From Hyphomicrobium_A sp963724945 (GTDB taxonomy: Bacteria; Pseudomonadota; Alphaproteobacteria; Rhizobiales; Hyphomicrobiaceae), in NCBI GenBank assembly GCA_963724945.1, contig CAVRWL010000003.1, positions 1,302,001-1,366,000 on the forward strand: a stretch of 64,000 nt of DNA, given 5' to 3'. The translations under genes and the position numbers were made by a program. Numbering within the stretch: position 1 is the stretch's first letter; each line of letters opens with the position of its first letter. Below are positions 25,100-34,972 of this stretch, in pieces. The notes beneath the pieces were generated by a model. The model was not told the DNA's origin, did no database searches, and saw only the letters and a list, made by a program, of their open reading frames with translations.

Positions 25100-26705
25100 G
25101 TGCAGCGTACTCGCACCACAGGGGAGGTCGCTCTCGCGGGGGCCGCGGGAGCCGATTTCACGCTATGCCCGATTTCCTCGCCAATTGCAATGGTGGCGCC
25201 CGTTGCGCGGGAGCGCGCAGAGGGCCCGACAGCGTGCCGCGATGAGGATCTGCAACGGCTGCAGGTCGCCGTCGGCGGGCTGATCTCGCGATCGCCGGAA
25301 TTCTCCGCTGCCAGCGGGCTCAGAGCGTGGCAAAGGTTGGCGCTTGCCGCCCTCGTGTGCACGCTCGCAGGCGGCGCCGTCATGGCGCCAGAGCCTACGC
25401 TTCTCGTGCTGCTCGGCGTCATGGCGATCCCTTTCTTCATGGTGGCGGCATTGCGCACGCTGGCGCTAAGCGACCTCTTGCACCGCAAGTCAGCAAGCGT
25501 AGCGCACGCGCCTCTGAGCGATGAGGAGCTGCCGACCTACTCGGTGCTCGTGCCGCTTTTTCGCGAGGCTGGCGTCGTGGCGCACCTGTTGCGCGCGCTG
25601 CGGGGAATCGACTATCCGCAGGACAAGCTCGACGTGCTGCTCATCGTCGAGAGCGTCGATCAAGAGACGCAGGCCGCGCTCGCGTGCGCCAGGCTCGATG
25701 CGCATATGCGCATCCTCGTCGTTCCCGACGGAGAGCCGCGCACGAAGCCACGGGCCCTGCAGTACGCGTTGCAGTTCACTGACGGCCGTTGCGTCGTCGT
25801 CTACGACGCGGAGGACGCCCCCGAGCCCGACCAGCTGCGCCGCGCGGCCGCGATGCTTGCAGCGCCGGCCCGCTTCGGCTGCGTGCAGGCCCAACTCAAC
25901 ATCTACAACTCCGACGCGAGCTGGCTGACGCGGCAATTCACGATCGAGTACACCGCGCTCTTCGACTGCATTCTGCCGACCCTGGAGCGCCTCCGATTGC
26001 CCGTGCCGCTCGGGGGAACGTCGAACCACTTCCCGCGCGCCGTCCTCGACGCCGTCGGCGGCTGGGACCCTTTCAACGTGACGGAGGACGCCGACCTCGG
26101 CATCCGCCTGGCGCGCTCGGGGCTGGCACGTCGGCGTGCTGGCCTCGACCACGTGGGAGGAGGCGCCGCCGACGCACGCGGTTTGGCAAGGCCAGCGCAC
26201 GCGCTGGCTCAAGGGCTGGATGCAGACCTACCTCGTGCACATGCGCGCGCCGCAGCGCCTTTTGCACGAGCTCGGTGCACGCCGCTTCTTCGGCTTTCAG
26301 GTGCTGATGGGCGGCCTCATCCTGTCGGCGCTGGTGCACCCGTGGTTCTACGGGTTCCTGGCGCTCGACCTGTGGCAGGGCTGGCTCTGGCGGGCGCCGC
26401 AATCCGTCCTCGGACAGTCGCTGCTTCTCCTCGGCTTCCTCAATCTCGTCGCCGGCTACGCCAGCGCCATCGGCCTCGGCACGCTTGCTGCTGCTCGTCG
26501 CGGCCGGCGCGGGCTGGCGATCCATGCCGCCCTGATGCCGGTCTACTGGCTCGCCATTTCCTTTGCCGCCTACCGGGCCCTCGCCCAGCTGCTCACGGCG
26601 CCCTATTATTGGGAGAAGACGGACCATTGCGTGCGCCTCACGGCCTGCGAGCCCACGCCGCGCGCAAAGCACGCCGTCGATAGCAAACGAGAAAGGATCG
26701 CAGCC
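25100..26705 (+). CDS. Glycosyltransferase family 2, membrane-associated (frameshifted)
   Basis: Starts at a GTG (25100) with GGGGGAGGGG upstream. Two membrane helices (about residues 75-120) precede a GT2 domain: YSVLVPLFREAGVVAHLLRA, VVYDAEDAPEPDQLRRAA, FNVTEDADLGIRLARSG and QGQRTRWLKGWMQTY (the QxxRW motif of processive synthases). Three more helices follow (SALVHPWFYGFLAL, LLLLGFLNLVAGYA, ALMPVYWLAISFAA). The frame breaks at about 26123 by an extra C (GGGGCTGGCACG); removing it gives SGWHVGVLASTTWEEAP. The second frame has no stop before the DUF3008 gene, so the true end is unclear. It probably makes a cell-surface polysaccharide. Confidence 0.78.
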
Positions 26706-26900
26706 ATGCCGGCAAGATCCAAGGCACAGCAGGAAGCGGCGGGCATCGCGCTCGCGGCAAAGCGCGGCGAGGTGCCGGTGGCCAAGCTCAAGGGCGCCTC
26801 GCTCTCGATGTACGAATCGATGTCGGAAGCCCAGCTCGAGGAGTTCGCGGCAACCCCGCGCAAGGGTCTGCCGGCGAAGAAGAAGGCCGCGCCGCGCTGA
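26706..26900 (+). CDS. DUF3008 family small protein
   Basis: 64 residues from the ATG at 26706 (GAAAGGATC upstream). MPARSKAQQEAAGIALAAKR then KLKGASLSMYESMSEAQLEE and KGLPAKKK are characteristic of the DUF3008 family as I recall it: short, basic, Lys/Ala-rich, cytosolic. It lies in frame with the end of the GT2 gene, so as the sequence stands the two could be read as one chain. A separate gene is more likely because the family is normally stand-alone. Function unknown. Confidence 0.7.
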   Translation: MPARSKAQQEAAGIALAAKRGEVPVAKLKGASLSMYESMSEAQLEEFAATPRKGLPAKKKAAPR

Positions 26901-26909
26901 GGCATTCGC

Positions 26910-29395
26910 TCAGGAAAAGAACCTGAAAGCGTCGCGTCCGATGCGCTGGCGGATCTTGAAGTAGTCCTTCCAGGGATCGGCCCTGCTCCGCTTCAGGCGG
27001 GCCAGCACGTCGGGGATTGCCAACGCGTTGGCGTGCTCGATGCGCGGAAGCTCGCGCCAAGATACCGGCACGGCGACGCTGGCATTGGCATGCGCGCGCG
27101 GCGAATAGGGCGCAATCGCGGTCGAGCCGCGCTCGTTGCGCAGCCAGTCGATGAAGATGCGGCCTTTGCGCTTGGCCTTCGACATGGTGGCGGTGAAGCG
27201 CTGCGGCTCATTCTGCGCCAGCTTGGTGGCGACGCCCTTGGCGAACGCCTTGACCTCGTCCCAGCCTTGACTGGCATCGAGCGGCACCACGACGTGGATG
27301 CCCTTGCCGCCGGTGAGAAGCGCGAAGCTGTCGAGCTGCGCCGTCTTGAGGAGCTTGCGGATGTCGCCGGCGGCCTCGCGCACGTCGGCGAAGCTGACGC
27401 CGCCGTCCGGGTCGAGGTCGAACACCAGCCGGTCGGGGCGCTCGATCGTCTTCCAATGCGAGCCCCAGACGTGGATCTCCAAGGCCCCGATCTGCGCGGC
27501 CGCAACGAGCCCCGCCGCGCTGTCGATCAGGAGGTACTTGGCGGTCTTGCCGTTCCCCTCTTTGACCGGCACCGACTTGAGCGCGGCCGGCATGCCTTTG
27601 GCGGGATGCTTCTGGAAGAAGTGGTCGCCCTCGGTTCCATCCGGGCAGCGCACGAGGCTCACCGGCCGCCCGCTGACGTGCTCGAGCATGGGCTCGCTCA
27701 CGGCGAGGAGATAGCGCGCGAGCTCCTCCTTGCTGATGTCAGCCTCGCGGAAAGAGGATTTTCTCCGGGCTCGTCAGCCGCACGCCGTCAAGCTCGGGGT
27801 CGCCGGTCCCGTTCGTCATGGCAGCTCGCGTTTGCACGTCTTTGGCGGGCTTGTCGCCGCGCAGGCCTTCGAAGGCGGGATGGCGCAAGAGGCCGTCGCG
27901 CGTGCGCTCGGTGAAGGCGATCTGGGCGACGAGGCGCGGCTCGACCCAGCGGGAATCCTTTGCAATGTCGGCAGGAACGTCGACGAAGGGGCTCGTCTTG
28001 CGGACGAGCTTTGCGAGGCGTGCGCCGATCTCGTCGAGATCCTTCTCATCGAACCCGGTCCCGACGCGGCCGCGGTAGTGCAGCTGCCGGCCGACGTACT
28101 CGCCGAGCAGAAGCGACGCGAAGGCACGGCCCTTCTTGTCGGAGACGCGCCAGCCGCCGATGACGAACTCGTCGTTGCCGGTGCATTTGCACTTGAGCCA
28201 GCTCTTGGTGCGCCTCGATTGATACGCCATGTCGGCGCGCTTGGATACGATGCCTTCGAGCCCCAAGCGGCAGGCCTTGGCGAAGACCTCCTCGCCGTGA
28301 CCGACGACATCGTCGCTGTAGCGGATGCCGGCGGGCGGTCGCGCGAGGATCTTGGCCAAGGCCTCCTTGCGCTTTGTCAGCGGCTCCTTGCGCAGATCGC
28401 GGCCGTCGAACTCGAGCAGATCGAAGACGAAGTACGTGAGCGCAACCTTGCCTTCCTTGAGGCCGTGCTGCAGGCGCGCGAAGCTCGATCGGCCTTTCGC
28501 ATCGAGCGCGACGATCTCGCCGTCGAGGAGCGCGCTTGCGACGTCGAGCTTCTCCAGCGCCCGCGCCACGGACGCGAACTTCTCCGTCCAATCCTGGCCG
28601 GAGCGCGTGAAGATGCGTACGCGGCCGCCGGCGATCGCGGCGATCGCGCGGTAGCCATCGTACTTGATCTCATGCAGCCATTGGTTGCCTGCGGGGGGCT
28701 TCGTCACTAGCGTCGCCAGCTCCGGGGCGACGAACCTTGGCGGCCGTGCTTTGCCGCGGGCGTGCGGGCGCGTCGGAGGATCGGCATCGCCTGCGGCGAT
28801 CTCATCGAGATCGCGCCCCGTCGTGACGCTCGTCGTCCAGCGCTCGACGGGGTCCAAAGAAGGCTCGGCGTAGCGGTCACGCTCCTTGACGAGCAGCCAG
28901 TTCTCCCGCTTCTCCTTGCCCTTCTTCGGCAGCCGCACCAGCGCGAAGCCGCCCTTCAGGCGCTTGCCCGTCGAGCTCGAACTTCAACAGCCCCTTCTTG
29001 AGGCCCTCGTGCGGGTCGCCCTGGGGGCGCCAATGGCCCTCGTCCCACAGCATGACGGTGCCGCCGCCGTACTCGCCCTTGGGGATCGTGCCTTCGAACG
29101 TGCCGTAGTCGACGGGATGGTCCTCGACGTGCACCGCGAGGCGCTTGTCGGCGGGATTGAGGCTGGGCCCGCGCGTCACCGCCCAGCTCTTCAGGACACC
29201 GTCGAGCTCGAGGCGGAAATCGAAATGCAGCCGCCGCGCGTCGTGCTTCTGGATGACGTAGGCCAGCTCGTGCGCCTTGCGGGCGAGCTTGCCCCCAGTC
29301 TTGCCCGCAGTCTTGCCCCGAGTTTTGCCTTGAGGCTCGGCGGTGCGCGCAAAGTCGCGCTTCGCGCGATAGGCTCTGAGGGCGGACTGGGCCAT
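26910..29395 (-). CDS. ligD: Multifunctional DNA ligase D (phosphoesterase-ligase-polymerase), two frameshifts
   Basis: Three domains in order: 3'-phosphoesterase (about 29395-28970; YVIQKHDARRLHFDFRLELD, GTFEGTIPKGEYGGGT), ATP-dependent ligase (28938-27750; HEIKYDGYRAIA with the AMP-binding Lys, LLDGEIVALD), primase-polymerase (27740-26910; RLVFDLDPDGGVSFADV, LLTGGKGIHVVVPL). LigD repairs double-strand breaks by end joining with Ku. The frame breaks near 28968 (an extra G in GACGGGCAAG, else FELDGKRLKGGFALVRLP) and near 27745 (a missing base, else FPREADISKEELARYL). The N-terminal linker is a GKTxGK repeat. No ku gene is in the window. Confidence 0.9.
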
Positions 29396-29503
29396 GCAAC
29401 GCCTGAATGGTCGCAGCCGGTATTTGCGCTCGCCGGCAACGCGCGGCGCAATCGGGCTGCGATTGGGACCCGCTAAACCCGCATACTAGCGGTAAAGTTC
29501 CCC

Positions 29504-29938
29504 TTAAGTGCGGCGTTCGAGCACGGGTGGAGGCAGCCTTACGCCGGGATCCGCCACCTCGCGGACGAGGCGCAGAAGCGTGGTCGCCCGCACGGGCTTG
29601 GCTAGGAAGCGCACGCCGAGCGGAAGGTAGATGTCCTTGGGCTCCATGACGCCCGAGACCAGCACGACTCCCACCCGGGGGAAATCCTTGCGCAGACGCC
29701 GCGCAAGCTCGAAGCCGTCGAGCGGGCCCGGCATCGCCACGTCGCTGATCACGGCGCAAATGCGCCCTCCCGCCGAAACATGCGCGAGCGCGGCCTCGGC
29801 GGTGTCGGCCTCCAGCACCTCGAAGCCCGATTGCTCCAGGACGTCGGAGACGTAGCTGCGCACCAGGGGCTCGTCCTCGACGACGAGAACGAGGGCCGGC
29901 CCTTTCGGGCGCCGGGATCTTGGCTTATGCGTGTTCAT
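29504..29938 (-). CDS. Single-domain response regulator (receiver only)
   Basis: 144 residues from MNTHKPRSRRPKG at 29938; a longer ORF start at 30022 runs toward the tRNA and is not preferred. Receiver fold: VLVVEDEPLVRSYVSD with the acidic pair, VISDVAMPG with the phospho-accepting Asp, VVLVSGV and RFLAKPVRATTL with the conserved Lys. No output domain, so it acts by protein contact, like CheY-type or stand-alone receivers. No histidine kinase is adjacent; partner unknown. Confidence 0.8.
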   Translation of the reverse strand: MNTHKPRSRRPKGPALVLVVEDEPLVRSYVSDVLEQSGFEVLEADTAEAALAHVSAGGRICAVISDVAMPGPLDGFELARRLRKDFPRVGVVLVSGVMEPKDIYLPLGVRFLAKPVRATTLLRLVREVADPGVRLPPPVLERRT

Positions 29939-30032
29939 TGACCCCAAACGGGTGGGGCGCCCGCCGGTTCCGGGCAAGCTGCCCGCAAAGCGCAAGGCTG
30001 CGCAGCGCGGGCGGCGGAGCATGAAAGGCTAA

Positions 30033-30107
30033 TGGAGCGGGCGATCGGGATCGAACCGACGACATTCAGCTTGGGAAGCTGACGTTCTACCACTGAACTA
30101 CGCCCGC
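30033..30107 (-). tRNA. tRNA-Gly (anticodon CCC)
   Basis: Read on the minus strand: acceptor GCGGGCG pairs with CGCCCGC, discriminator T, encoded CCA. The anticodon stem TCAGC/GCTGA encloses the loop TTCCCAA, giving anticodon CCC. T-arm with GGTTCGATCCC is present. A complete cloverleaf. Confidence 0.93.
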
Positions 30108-30275
30108 CTAAGCGACCGCATGTAACATATCCGGGAGGGGCCCGAAAAGCGCAAGTGAGGCCCCAGAGAGGCGCCTCGCCTGCCCCGAGTTGTCGGAAGC
30201 CGCAAACGGCGGCATGGTGGGGGTGCGGTGCGGGCCCCCAGCGGAGCCCTTGAAACACTTAAGGATTGCACGGCC

Positions 30276-31253
30276 TTGTCGCTCGCCATTCCCGCGCCCC
30301 ACGCGCTCCCGTCCCAGAAGTTTGCCGATCCCGATTGGACCGCCAAGGGCGAGCCGCGCGCCTGCGTGCCGCTCGTGCAACTCGACACGCTTTGGATCAA
30401 CACAGGCACCCTGTGCAACATCACCTGCCGCAACTGCTACATCGAATCGAGCCCGACCAACGACCGCCTCGCCTACATCTCGGCTGCCGAGGTCGCGCCC
30501 TTCCTTGAGGAGGCGGCGGCGCTCGGGGCGCGCGAGATCGGCTTCACCGGCGGCGAGCCGTTCATGAACCCCGATTTTCCCGCCATGCTCGCCGATGCGC
30601 TGGCACGCGACTTCGAAGCGCTTGTGCTGACGAACGCCATGCAGCCGATGCGACGCCCGCAGATCGAGCGTGCGCTTCTCGACCTCAACAACAGGTATGG
30701 GGGGAAGCTCACGCTGCGCGTCAGTCTCGATCATCACACGCAAGCGCTGCACGAGACCGAGCGCGGTGCCGGCACCTGGGAGAAGACGATCGACGGGCTC
30801 GACTGGCTCGCGGCAAACGAGTTCCGCATCGCGATCGCCGGGCGCACCTGCTGGGGCGAGAGCGAGGCCGACGCGCGCTCAGGCTATGCCCGTCTCATCA
30901 CGGAACGCGGCTGGCCGATCAACCCGCAGGATCGCGCGCAGCTCACGCTCTTTCCGGAGATGGACGGCGCCCACGATGTCCCGGAGATCACCACCGCCTG
31001 CTGGGGCATTCTGCACAAGAGCCCGCGCGAGGTCATGTGCTCCTCCTCGCGCATGGTCGTGAAGCGCAAGGACGCCGCGGCGCCGGCGGTTCTGCCGTGC
31101 ACGCTGCTGCCCTATGATGAGGCCTTCGAGATGGGCGCGACGCTTGCAGCGGCGGCCGGCGCCGACGGCGGCATGTTCGCCGACGGCGCCGTCAAGCTCT
31201 GTCACCCCCACTGCGCCAAGTTCTGCGTGCTGGGCAGCGGCAGCTGCTCTTAG
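30276..31253 (+). CDS. Radical SAM protein with Cys-rich C-terminus
   Basis: 325 residues from the TTG at 30276 with AAGGA 10 bases upstream; a GTG at 30228 is in frame too. The cluster-binding motif CNITCRNC (C-x3-C-x2-C) starts near residue 46, followed by EIGFTGGEPFMNPDFP (the GGE motif). The C-terminal third holds more cysteines: CWGILHKSPREVMC, LPCTLLPYD and a dense CHPHCAKFCVLGSGSC tail, consistent with a second Fe-S cluster of SPASM-like type. Such enzymes do radical chemistry on peptides, nucleotides or lipids. The substrate is not evident and no precursor peptide is near. Confidence 0.82.
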   Translation: MSLAIPAPHALPSQKFADPDWTAKGEPRACVPLVQLDTLWINTGTLCNITCRNCYIESSPTNDRLAYISAAEVAPFLEEAAALGAREIGFTGGEPFMNPDFPAMLADALARDFEALVLTNAMQPMRRPQIERALLDLNNRYGGKLTLRVSLDHHTQALHETERGAGTWEKTIDGLDWLAANEFRIAIAGRTCWGESEADARSGYARLITERGWPINPQDRAQLTLFPEMDGAHDVPEITTACWGILHKSPREVMCSSSRMVVKRKDAAAPAVLPCTLLPYDEAFEMGATLAAAAGADGGMFADGAVKLCHPHCAKFCVLGSGSCS

Positions 31254-31258
31254 AGACG

Positions 31259-31639
31259 CTACTTCGTCTTGAGAAGCGCGTCGCGGATCTCCTTGAGGTA
31301 GATCTCCGATTGCGAGGGCGCCGGCACTGCGGCGGGTTTCGGCCGGCGCACGATGTTGATGCCTTTGATCAGGAAGAACAGCGCCACGGCGGTGATGAGG
31401 AACTGCACGATGGCGTTGAGAAAGAGCCCATACTTGATCTCGACCCCTTCGATCGGCACCACCGTCAGGTTGGCGAAGTTGACCCCCGCCGTGATGTAGC
31501 CGATGACCGGCATCAGGATGTTGTCGACGAGCGTCTTCACGATGGGCGTGAAGGCCGTGCCGATGATCACGCCAATGGCGAGATCGAGGGCGTTGCCTTT
31601 GGTCGCGAATTCCTTGAATTCCTGCCACCACGTGTGCAT
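31259..31639 (-). CDS. mscL: Large-conductance mechanosensitive channel
   Basis: 126 residues; the ATG at 31639 (GGGAGA upstream) is preferred over the longer ORF start. WQEFKEFATKGNALDLAIGV is the amphipathic N-terminus plus start of TM1; LFLNAIVQFLITAVALFFLI is TM2; the C-terminal helix follows (SEIYLKEIRDALL). Five subunits form an inner-membrane valve that opens on hypo-osmotic shock. Length and motifs are standard. It converges with the radical SAM gene, 5 bases apart. Confidence 0.93.
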   Translation of the reverse strand: MHTWWQEFKEFATKGNALDLAIGVIIGTAFTPIVKTLVDNILMPVIGYITAGVNFANLTVVPIEGVEIKYGLFLNAIVQFLITAVALFFLIKGINIVRRPKPAAVPAPSQSEIYLKEIRDALLKTK

Positions 31640-31697
31640 GGGTTCTCCCTCCGTTGCCGCGTGACGACGCGCTCCCTGCGTCGCCGCCCGCCCAGGC

Positions 31698-31747
31698 CCA
31701 AGTCTCCCAAGTCTTATGGCCAAGTCTCTTATGGCCAAGTCTTACGG
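31698..31747. repeat. Imperfect tandem repeat of CCAAGTCT-type units
   Basis: Four units start CCAAGTCT: 31698 (9 bases), 31707 (13), 31720 (15) and 31735 (13), the last three ending TTATGG or TTACGG. It lies upstream of mscL in the divergent region with the symporter genes. It could vary in copy number; function unknown. Confidence 0.55.
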
Positions 31748-31883
31748 CACCGTCAGTCCCCGGAAAATGCTTCGTTTGGTCAACAGGCGCGCGCAGGCGC
31801 CATATATGCGACGCAGTGTTGGCATGTCTTGATGCGCCGGAGGCCGGATTCGGCCACCGGTGCGAGGATCGGAGGGGCTGGGC

Positions 31884-32144
31884 ATGATGCAACGCAAGGA
31901 ACGCAAGCCGTACTGGCGGCACACCAAGTGGCAGATGCTGGCCAGCGTCGTGCCGTTCCTCATCATGATCATCGTGCTGCCGCTCTACGCCGAGAGCCTC
32001 AACGCCGAGAAGTTCCTGGGCTTCCCGCTCGGCTACTTCCTCAGCGCACACGGCATCGCCATCGTGGCGATCGTCACGGTCGCGAGCTTCGTCAACCGCC
32101 AGGATGCCATCGACCACTGGCACGGTGCGCACGAGGACACCTGA
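31884..32144 (+). CDS. DUF4212 symporter small subunit
   Basis: 86 residues from the second-frame ATG at 31884 with GGAGGGG upstream. RKPYWRHTKWQMLAS precedes two membrane helices (VVPFLIMIIVLPLYA and HGIAIVAIVTVASFV); NRQDAIDHWHGAHED ends the protein. This is the small partner of VC_2705-type sodium:solute symporters. It is followed after 14 bases by the large subunit at 32159, the usual order. Confidence 0.88.
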   Translation: MMQRKERKPYWRHTKWQMLASVVPFLIMIIVLPLYAESLNAEKFLGFPLGYFLSAHGIAIVAIVTVASFVNRQDAIDHWHGAHEDT

Positions 32145-32158
32145 GGCAGCCCCACGCG

Positions 32159-33997
32159 ATGGCATTCAGCTCGCGCAGCACCCGCTTCGTCAATCCGCGG
32201 CTTGGCACCTACTTCGGCATCTTCGCGAGCTCGCTGACGGGCCTCGTGCTGCTGCTCATGATCTTCGAGCAGCTCGGCACCTCCGAGATCGTGCTCAGGT
32301 GGGCGATGCTTTTGGGCCCGCTCGTGCTCTACGCCGCGGTCGGGCTGTGCATCCCGACGCGCGAGCCGTTGGAGTTTTTCGCGGCCGGGCGTCGCGTCCC
32401 GGCGGGCTACACCGGGCTCGGGCTCGCCAACGCAGCCATGGGCGCCACCGGGGTCGTGGCCATGACGGGCATCTTCTTCATCATCGGTTTCGACGCGCTC
32501 TGCCTTGTCATCGGCGGGCTCGCCGGATTCGTGATCATGGCAATCATGCTGGCGCCGTTCTTCCGCAAGGTCGGCGCATTCACCGTTCCGAGCTATCTTG
32601 GGCGCCGCTTCGAGAGCCGTCTGGTGCGGCTTTTCTCCGCCGCGCTCTTGTCGGTGCCGATGCTTCTGCTGGTCGCCGCAGAGCTGAGAATGGGCGCCTC
32701 CGCCGCGGGCTGGCTCGTCGGCCGCCCCGAAGGCCTGATGATCGTGATGCTCGTCGTGGCGCTGCTCGTGACGGTGATCCTCGGCGGCATGCGCTCACTC
32801 ACGTGGTCGAGCAGCGCTGAGGCGATCGCCGCAACGCTGGCGCTGATCGTCCCCGTGGCGATCGTCGCCGTCATGGTCACGAACTTCCCCCTGCCGCAGC
32901 TCACGCACGGGCCGCTGCTGCGCGCTCTCGTTCACAGCGAGGCGGCGCAGGGCCTGCCGGTCATCGATGCGCCGAGTCTATCGTTCCTCGTCCCCGATGA
33001 CGGATACGCCGCCATCGCCAAGCGCTTCACCGTGCCGTTCGGGAGCGTGGGGCGCACCGCCTTCGTCATCGTGACGCTCACCGTCATGGCCGGCGTTGCG
33101 GCCTCGCCCTGGCTCTTGCCGCGCGTGAGCATGACCCCCGGCGTCTACGAGACGCGCAAGTCGCTCGGCTGGGCCACCGTCTTCTTCGGTCTCACCATGC
33201 TCACGGCGGCCTCCATCTCGGTCTACATGCGCGATTTCGTCATGGACATCGTCAAGGACGGCGCGCCGACGACGCTGCCGGACTGGATGCACCACCTCGT
33301 CGATCTCGGCTTCGTGCATGTCGATACCGCTTCGCGGAGCTTGCACTTCACGAGTTTCATGTTCGCGCGCGACAAGGTGCTCTTGAGCCTCCCGATCGCC
33401 GCCGGGTTGCCCGCCGTGTTCGTCTATTTCGCCGCCGCCGGCATCATCGCCGCGGCGCTGGTGGCGGCCGGCGCCGCTACTGTCGCGCTCGGCAACGTGC
33501 TGGCGGAGGACGTGATCAACGGCATGTCGTGGGAGCCGCTGCCGCGCGACGCCAGGCTCGGACTGGGACGCGTCGCCATCGTTGCCGTCGCGGTCGTCGG
33601 CGGCGCCATCGCGCTTGTGGCCCCGACTGATCCGTTGCGGCTCTTGCTTTGGTCTCTGGCGCTCACCGGCTCCACTCTCTTCCCCGTGCTCGTGCTGTCG
33701 ATCTGGTGGAAGCGGATGAACGCGTTCGGCGCGCTGGCAGGCCTCGCCTGCGGGTTCACGGTGGCGGTGCTGACGATCCTGGCGGGAGAAACGAGCATAC
33801 TCGGTCTCGACGGGGCGCTCGCCGGCGTGCTCGGCCTGCCGGCTGGCGCGCTCGGCGCGTTGCTGGCGAGCACGGCGACGCCCGGCCCCAGCCGCAGCAT
33901 GCTGGAGCTCGTACGCGAGATCCGCATCCCCGGCGGGGAGGTCGTCTACGATCGCGAGATGCGCCTGTCGCGCCTCAAGAACCGCGAGCGTACCTGA
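32159..33997 (+). CDS. Sodium:solute symporter, VC_2705 (acetate/monocarboxylate-type) subfamily
   Basis: 612 residues with about 13 membrane helices (for example GLVLLLMIFEQLG, VVAMTGIFFIIGFDALCLVI, LSVPMLLLVAAELRMGASAA). LTWSSSAEAIAATLALIVP and GGMRSLTW are SSSF motifs. A long loop about residues 260-300 and a large insertion around 340-390 are typical of the VC_2705 group, larger than ActP. It likely imports acetate or other short acids with Na+, in complex with the DUF4212 protein. Its stop overlaps the pip start (TGATG), so all three are co-transcribed. Confidence 0.87.
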   Translation: MAFSSRSTRFVNPRLGTYFGIFASSLTGLVLLLMIFEQLGTSEIVLRWAMLLGPLVLYAAVGLCIPTREPLEFFAAGRRVPAGYTGLGLANAAMGATGVVAMTGIFFIIGFDALCLVIGGLAGFVIMAIMLAPFFRKVGAFTVPSYLGRRFESRLVRLFSAALLSVPMLLLVAAELRMGASAAGWLVGRPEGLMIVMLVVALLVTVILGGMRSLTWSSSAEAIAATLALIVPVAIVAVMVTNFPLPQLTHGPLLRALVHSEAAQGLPVIDAPSLSFLVPDDGYAAIAKRFTVPFGSVGRTAFVIVTLTVMAGVAASPWLLPRVSMTPGVYETRKSLGWATVFFGLTMLTAASISVYMRDFVMDIVKDGAPTTLPDWMHHLVDLGFVHVDTASRSLHFTSFMFARDKVLLSLPIAAGLPAVFVYFAAAGIIAAALVAAGAATVALGNVLAEDVINGMSWEPLPRDARLGLGRVAIVAVAVVGGAIALVAPTDPLRLLLWSLALTGSTLFPVLVLSIWWKRMNAFGALAGLACGFTVAVLTILAGETSILGLDGALAGVLGLPAGALGALLASTATPGPSRSMLELVREIRIPGGEVVYDREMRLSRLKNRERT

Positions 33998-34972
33998 TGC
34001 CAGCGCGCGATCGCCTCACGCTCTATCCGCCGATCGAGCCTTACCGCAGCGGCATGCTCAAAGTTACGGGCGGGCACGAGATGTATTTCGAGGAGTGCGG
34101 CAATCCCGCCGGGCAGCCGGTGCTCATGGTTCATGGCGGGCCGGGCGGCGGCTCCAATCCCAACATGCGCCGCTATCATGACCCGCAGCGCTACCGCATC
34201 ATCCTGTTCGACCAGCGCGGCTGCGGACGCTCGACCCCGAACGCCTCGTTGGAGGCGAACACGACCTGGGACCTCGTGGCCGACATGGAGCAGCTGCGCT
34301 CCGAGCTCAGGCTCGAGCGCTGGCAGCTGCTCGGCGGCTCGTGGGGCTCGACGCTGGCGCTCGCGTACGCCGAGCGGCACCCGGAGCGGGTCGAGGCGCT
34401 GATCCTGCGCGGCGTGTTCCTCCTGCGGCGAGCCGAGCTCGAGTGGTTCTACCAGGACGGCTGCGGCTGGATCTTCCCTGAGGATTTCGAGGCGTTCCAG
34501 CGCCTCATTCCAGCAGCTGAGCGCGGCGACATGATTGCCGCCTACCACCGGCGCTTGACGGGGCCGGATCGCGCCGTTCGCGTGGCGGCGGCCAAGGCGT
34601 GGAGCATTTGGGAGGGATCGACGCTGTCATTGCAGCCCGACCCGGAGCGGATCAAACAATTCAGCATCGATGCCTATGCGCTCGCCTTCGCGCGGCTCGA
34701 GTGCCACTATTTCGTCAACGCCGGCTTCTTCGAGGTCGATGGTCAACTTCTGCGCGATGCGGAGCGCATTGCCGCGATCCCCGGCACGATCGTGCACGGC
34801 CGCTACGACGTGGTCACCCCCGTCAAGAACGCCTACGACTTGAAGAAGGCCTGGCCGCAGGCGGAGCTGCGCATCGTGCCCGACGCCGGCCACGCCATGA
34901 GCGAGCCCGGGCATCATCCACGAGCTCATTTCCGCGACGCGCAAGCTCGCGCGCGCCGGGGCCGAGGTCTAG
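33997..34972 (+). CDS. pip: Proline iminopeptidase (alpha/beta hydrolase, S33), frameshift near the end
   Basis: About 324 residues. Oxyanion region VLMVHGGPGGGSNPNM, nucleophile elbow LLGGSWGSTLALAYAE (Ser in GxSxG), Asp in VHGRYDVVTP, His in VPDAGHAMSEPG. The frame breaks at about 34908 by an extra base in GAGCCCGGGCATC; the corrected end reads IIHELISATRKLARAGAEV with a stop at 34970-34972. Cytosolic; removes N-terminal proline from peptides. The start overlaps the symporter stop. The corrected end overlaps yjbQ (opposite strand) by four bases. Confidence 0.88.
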
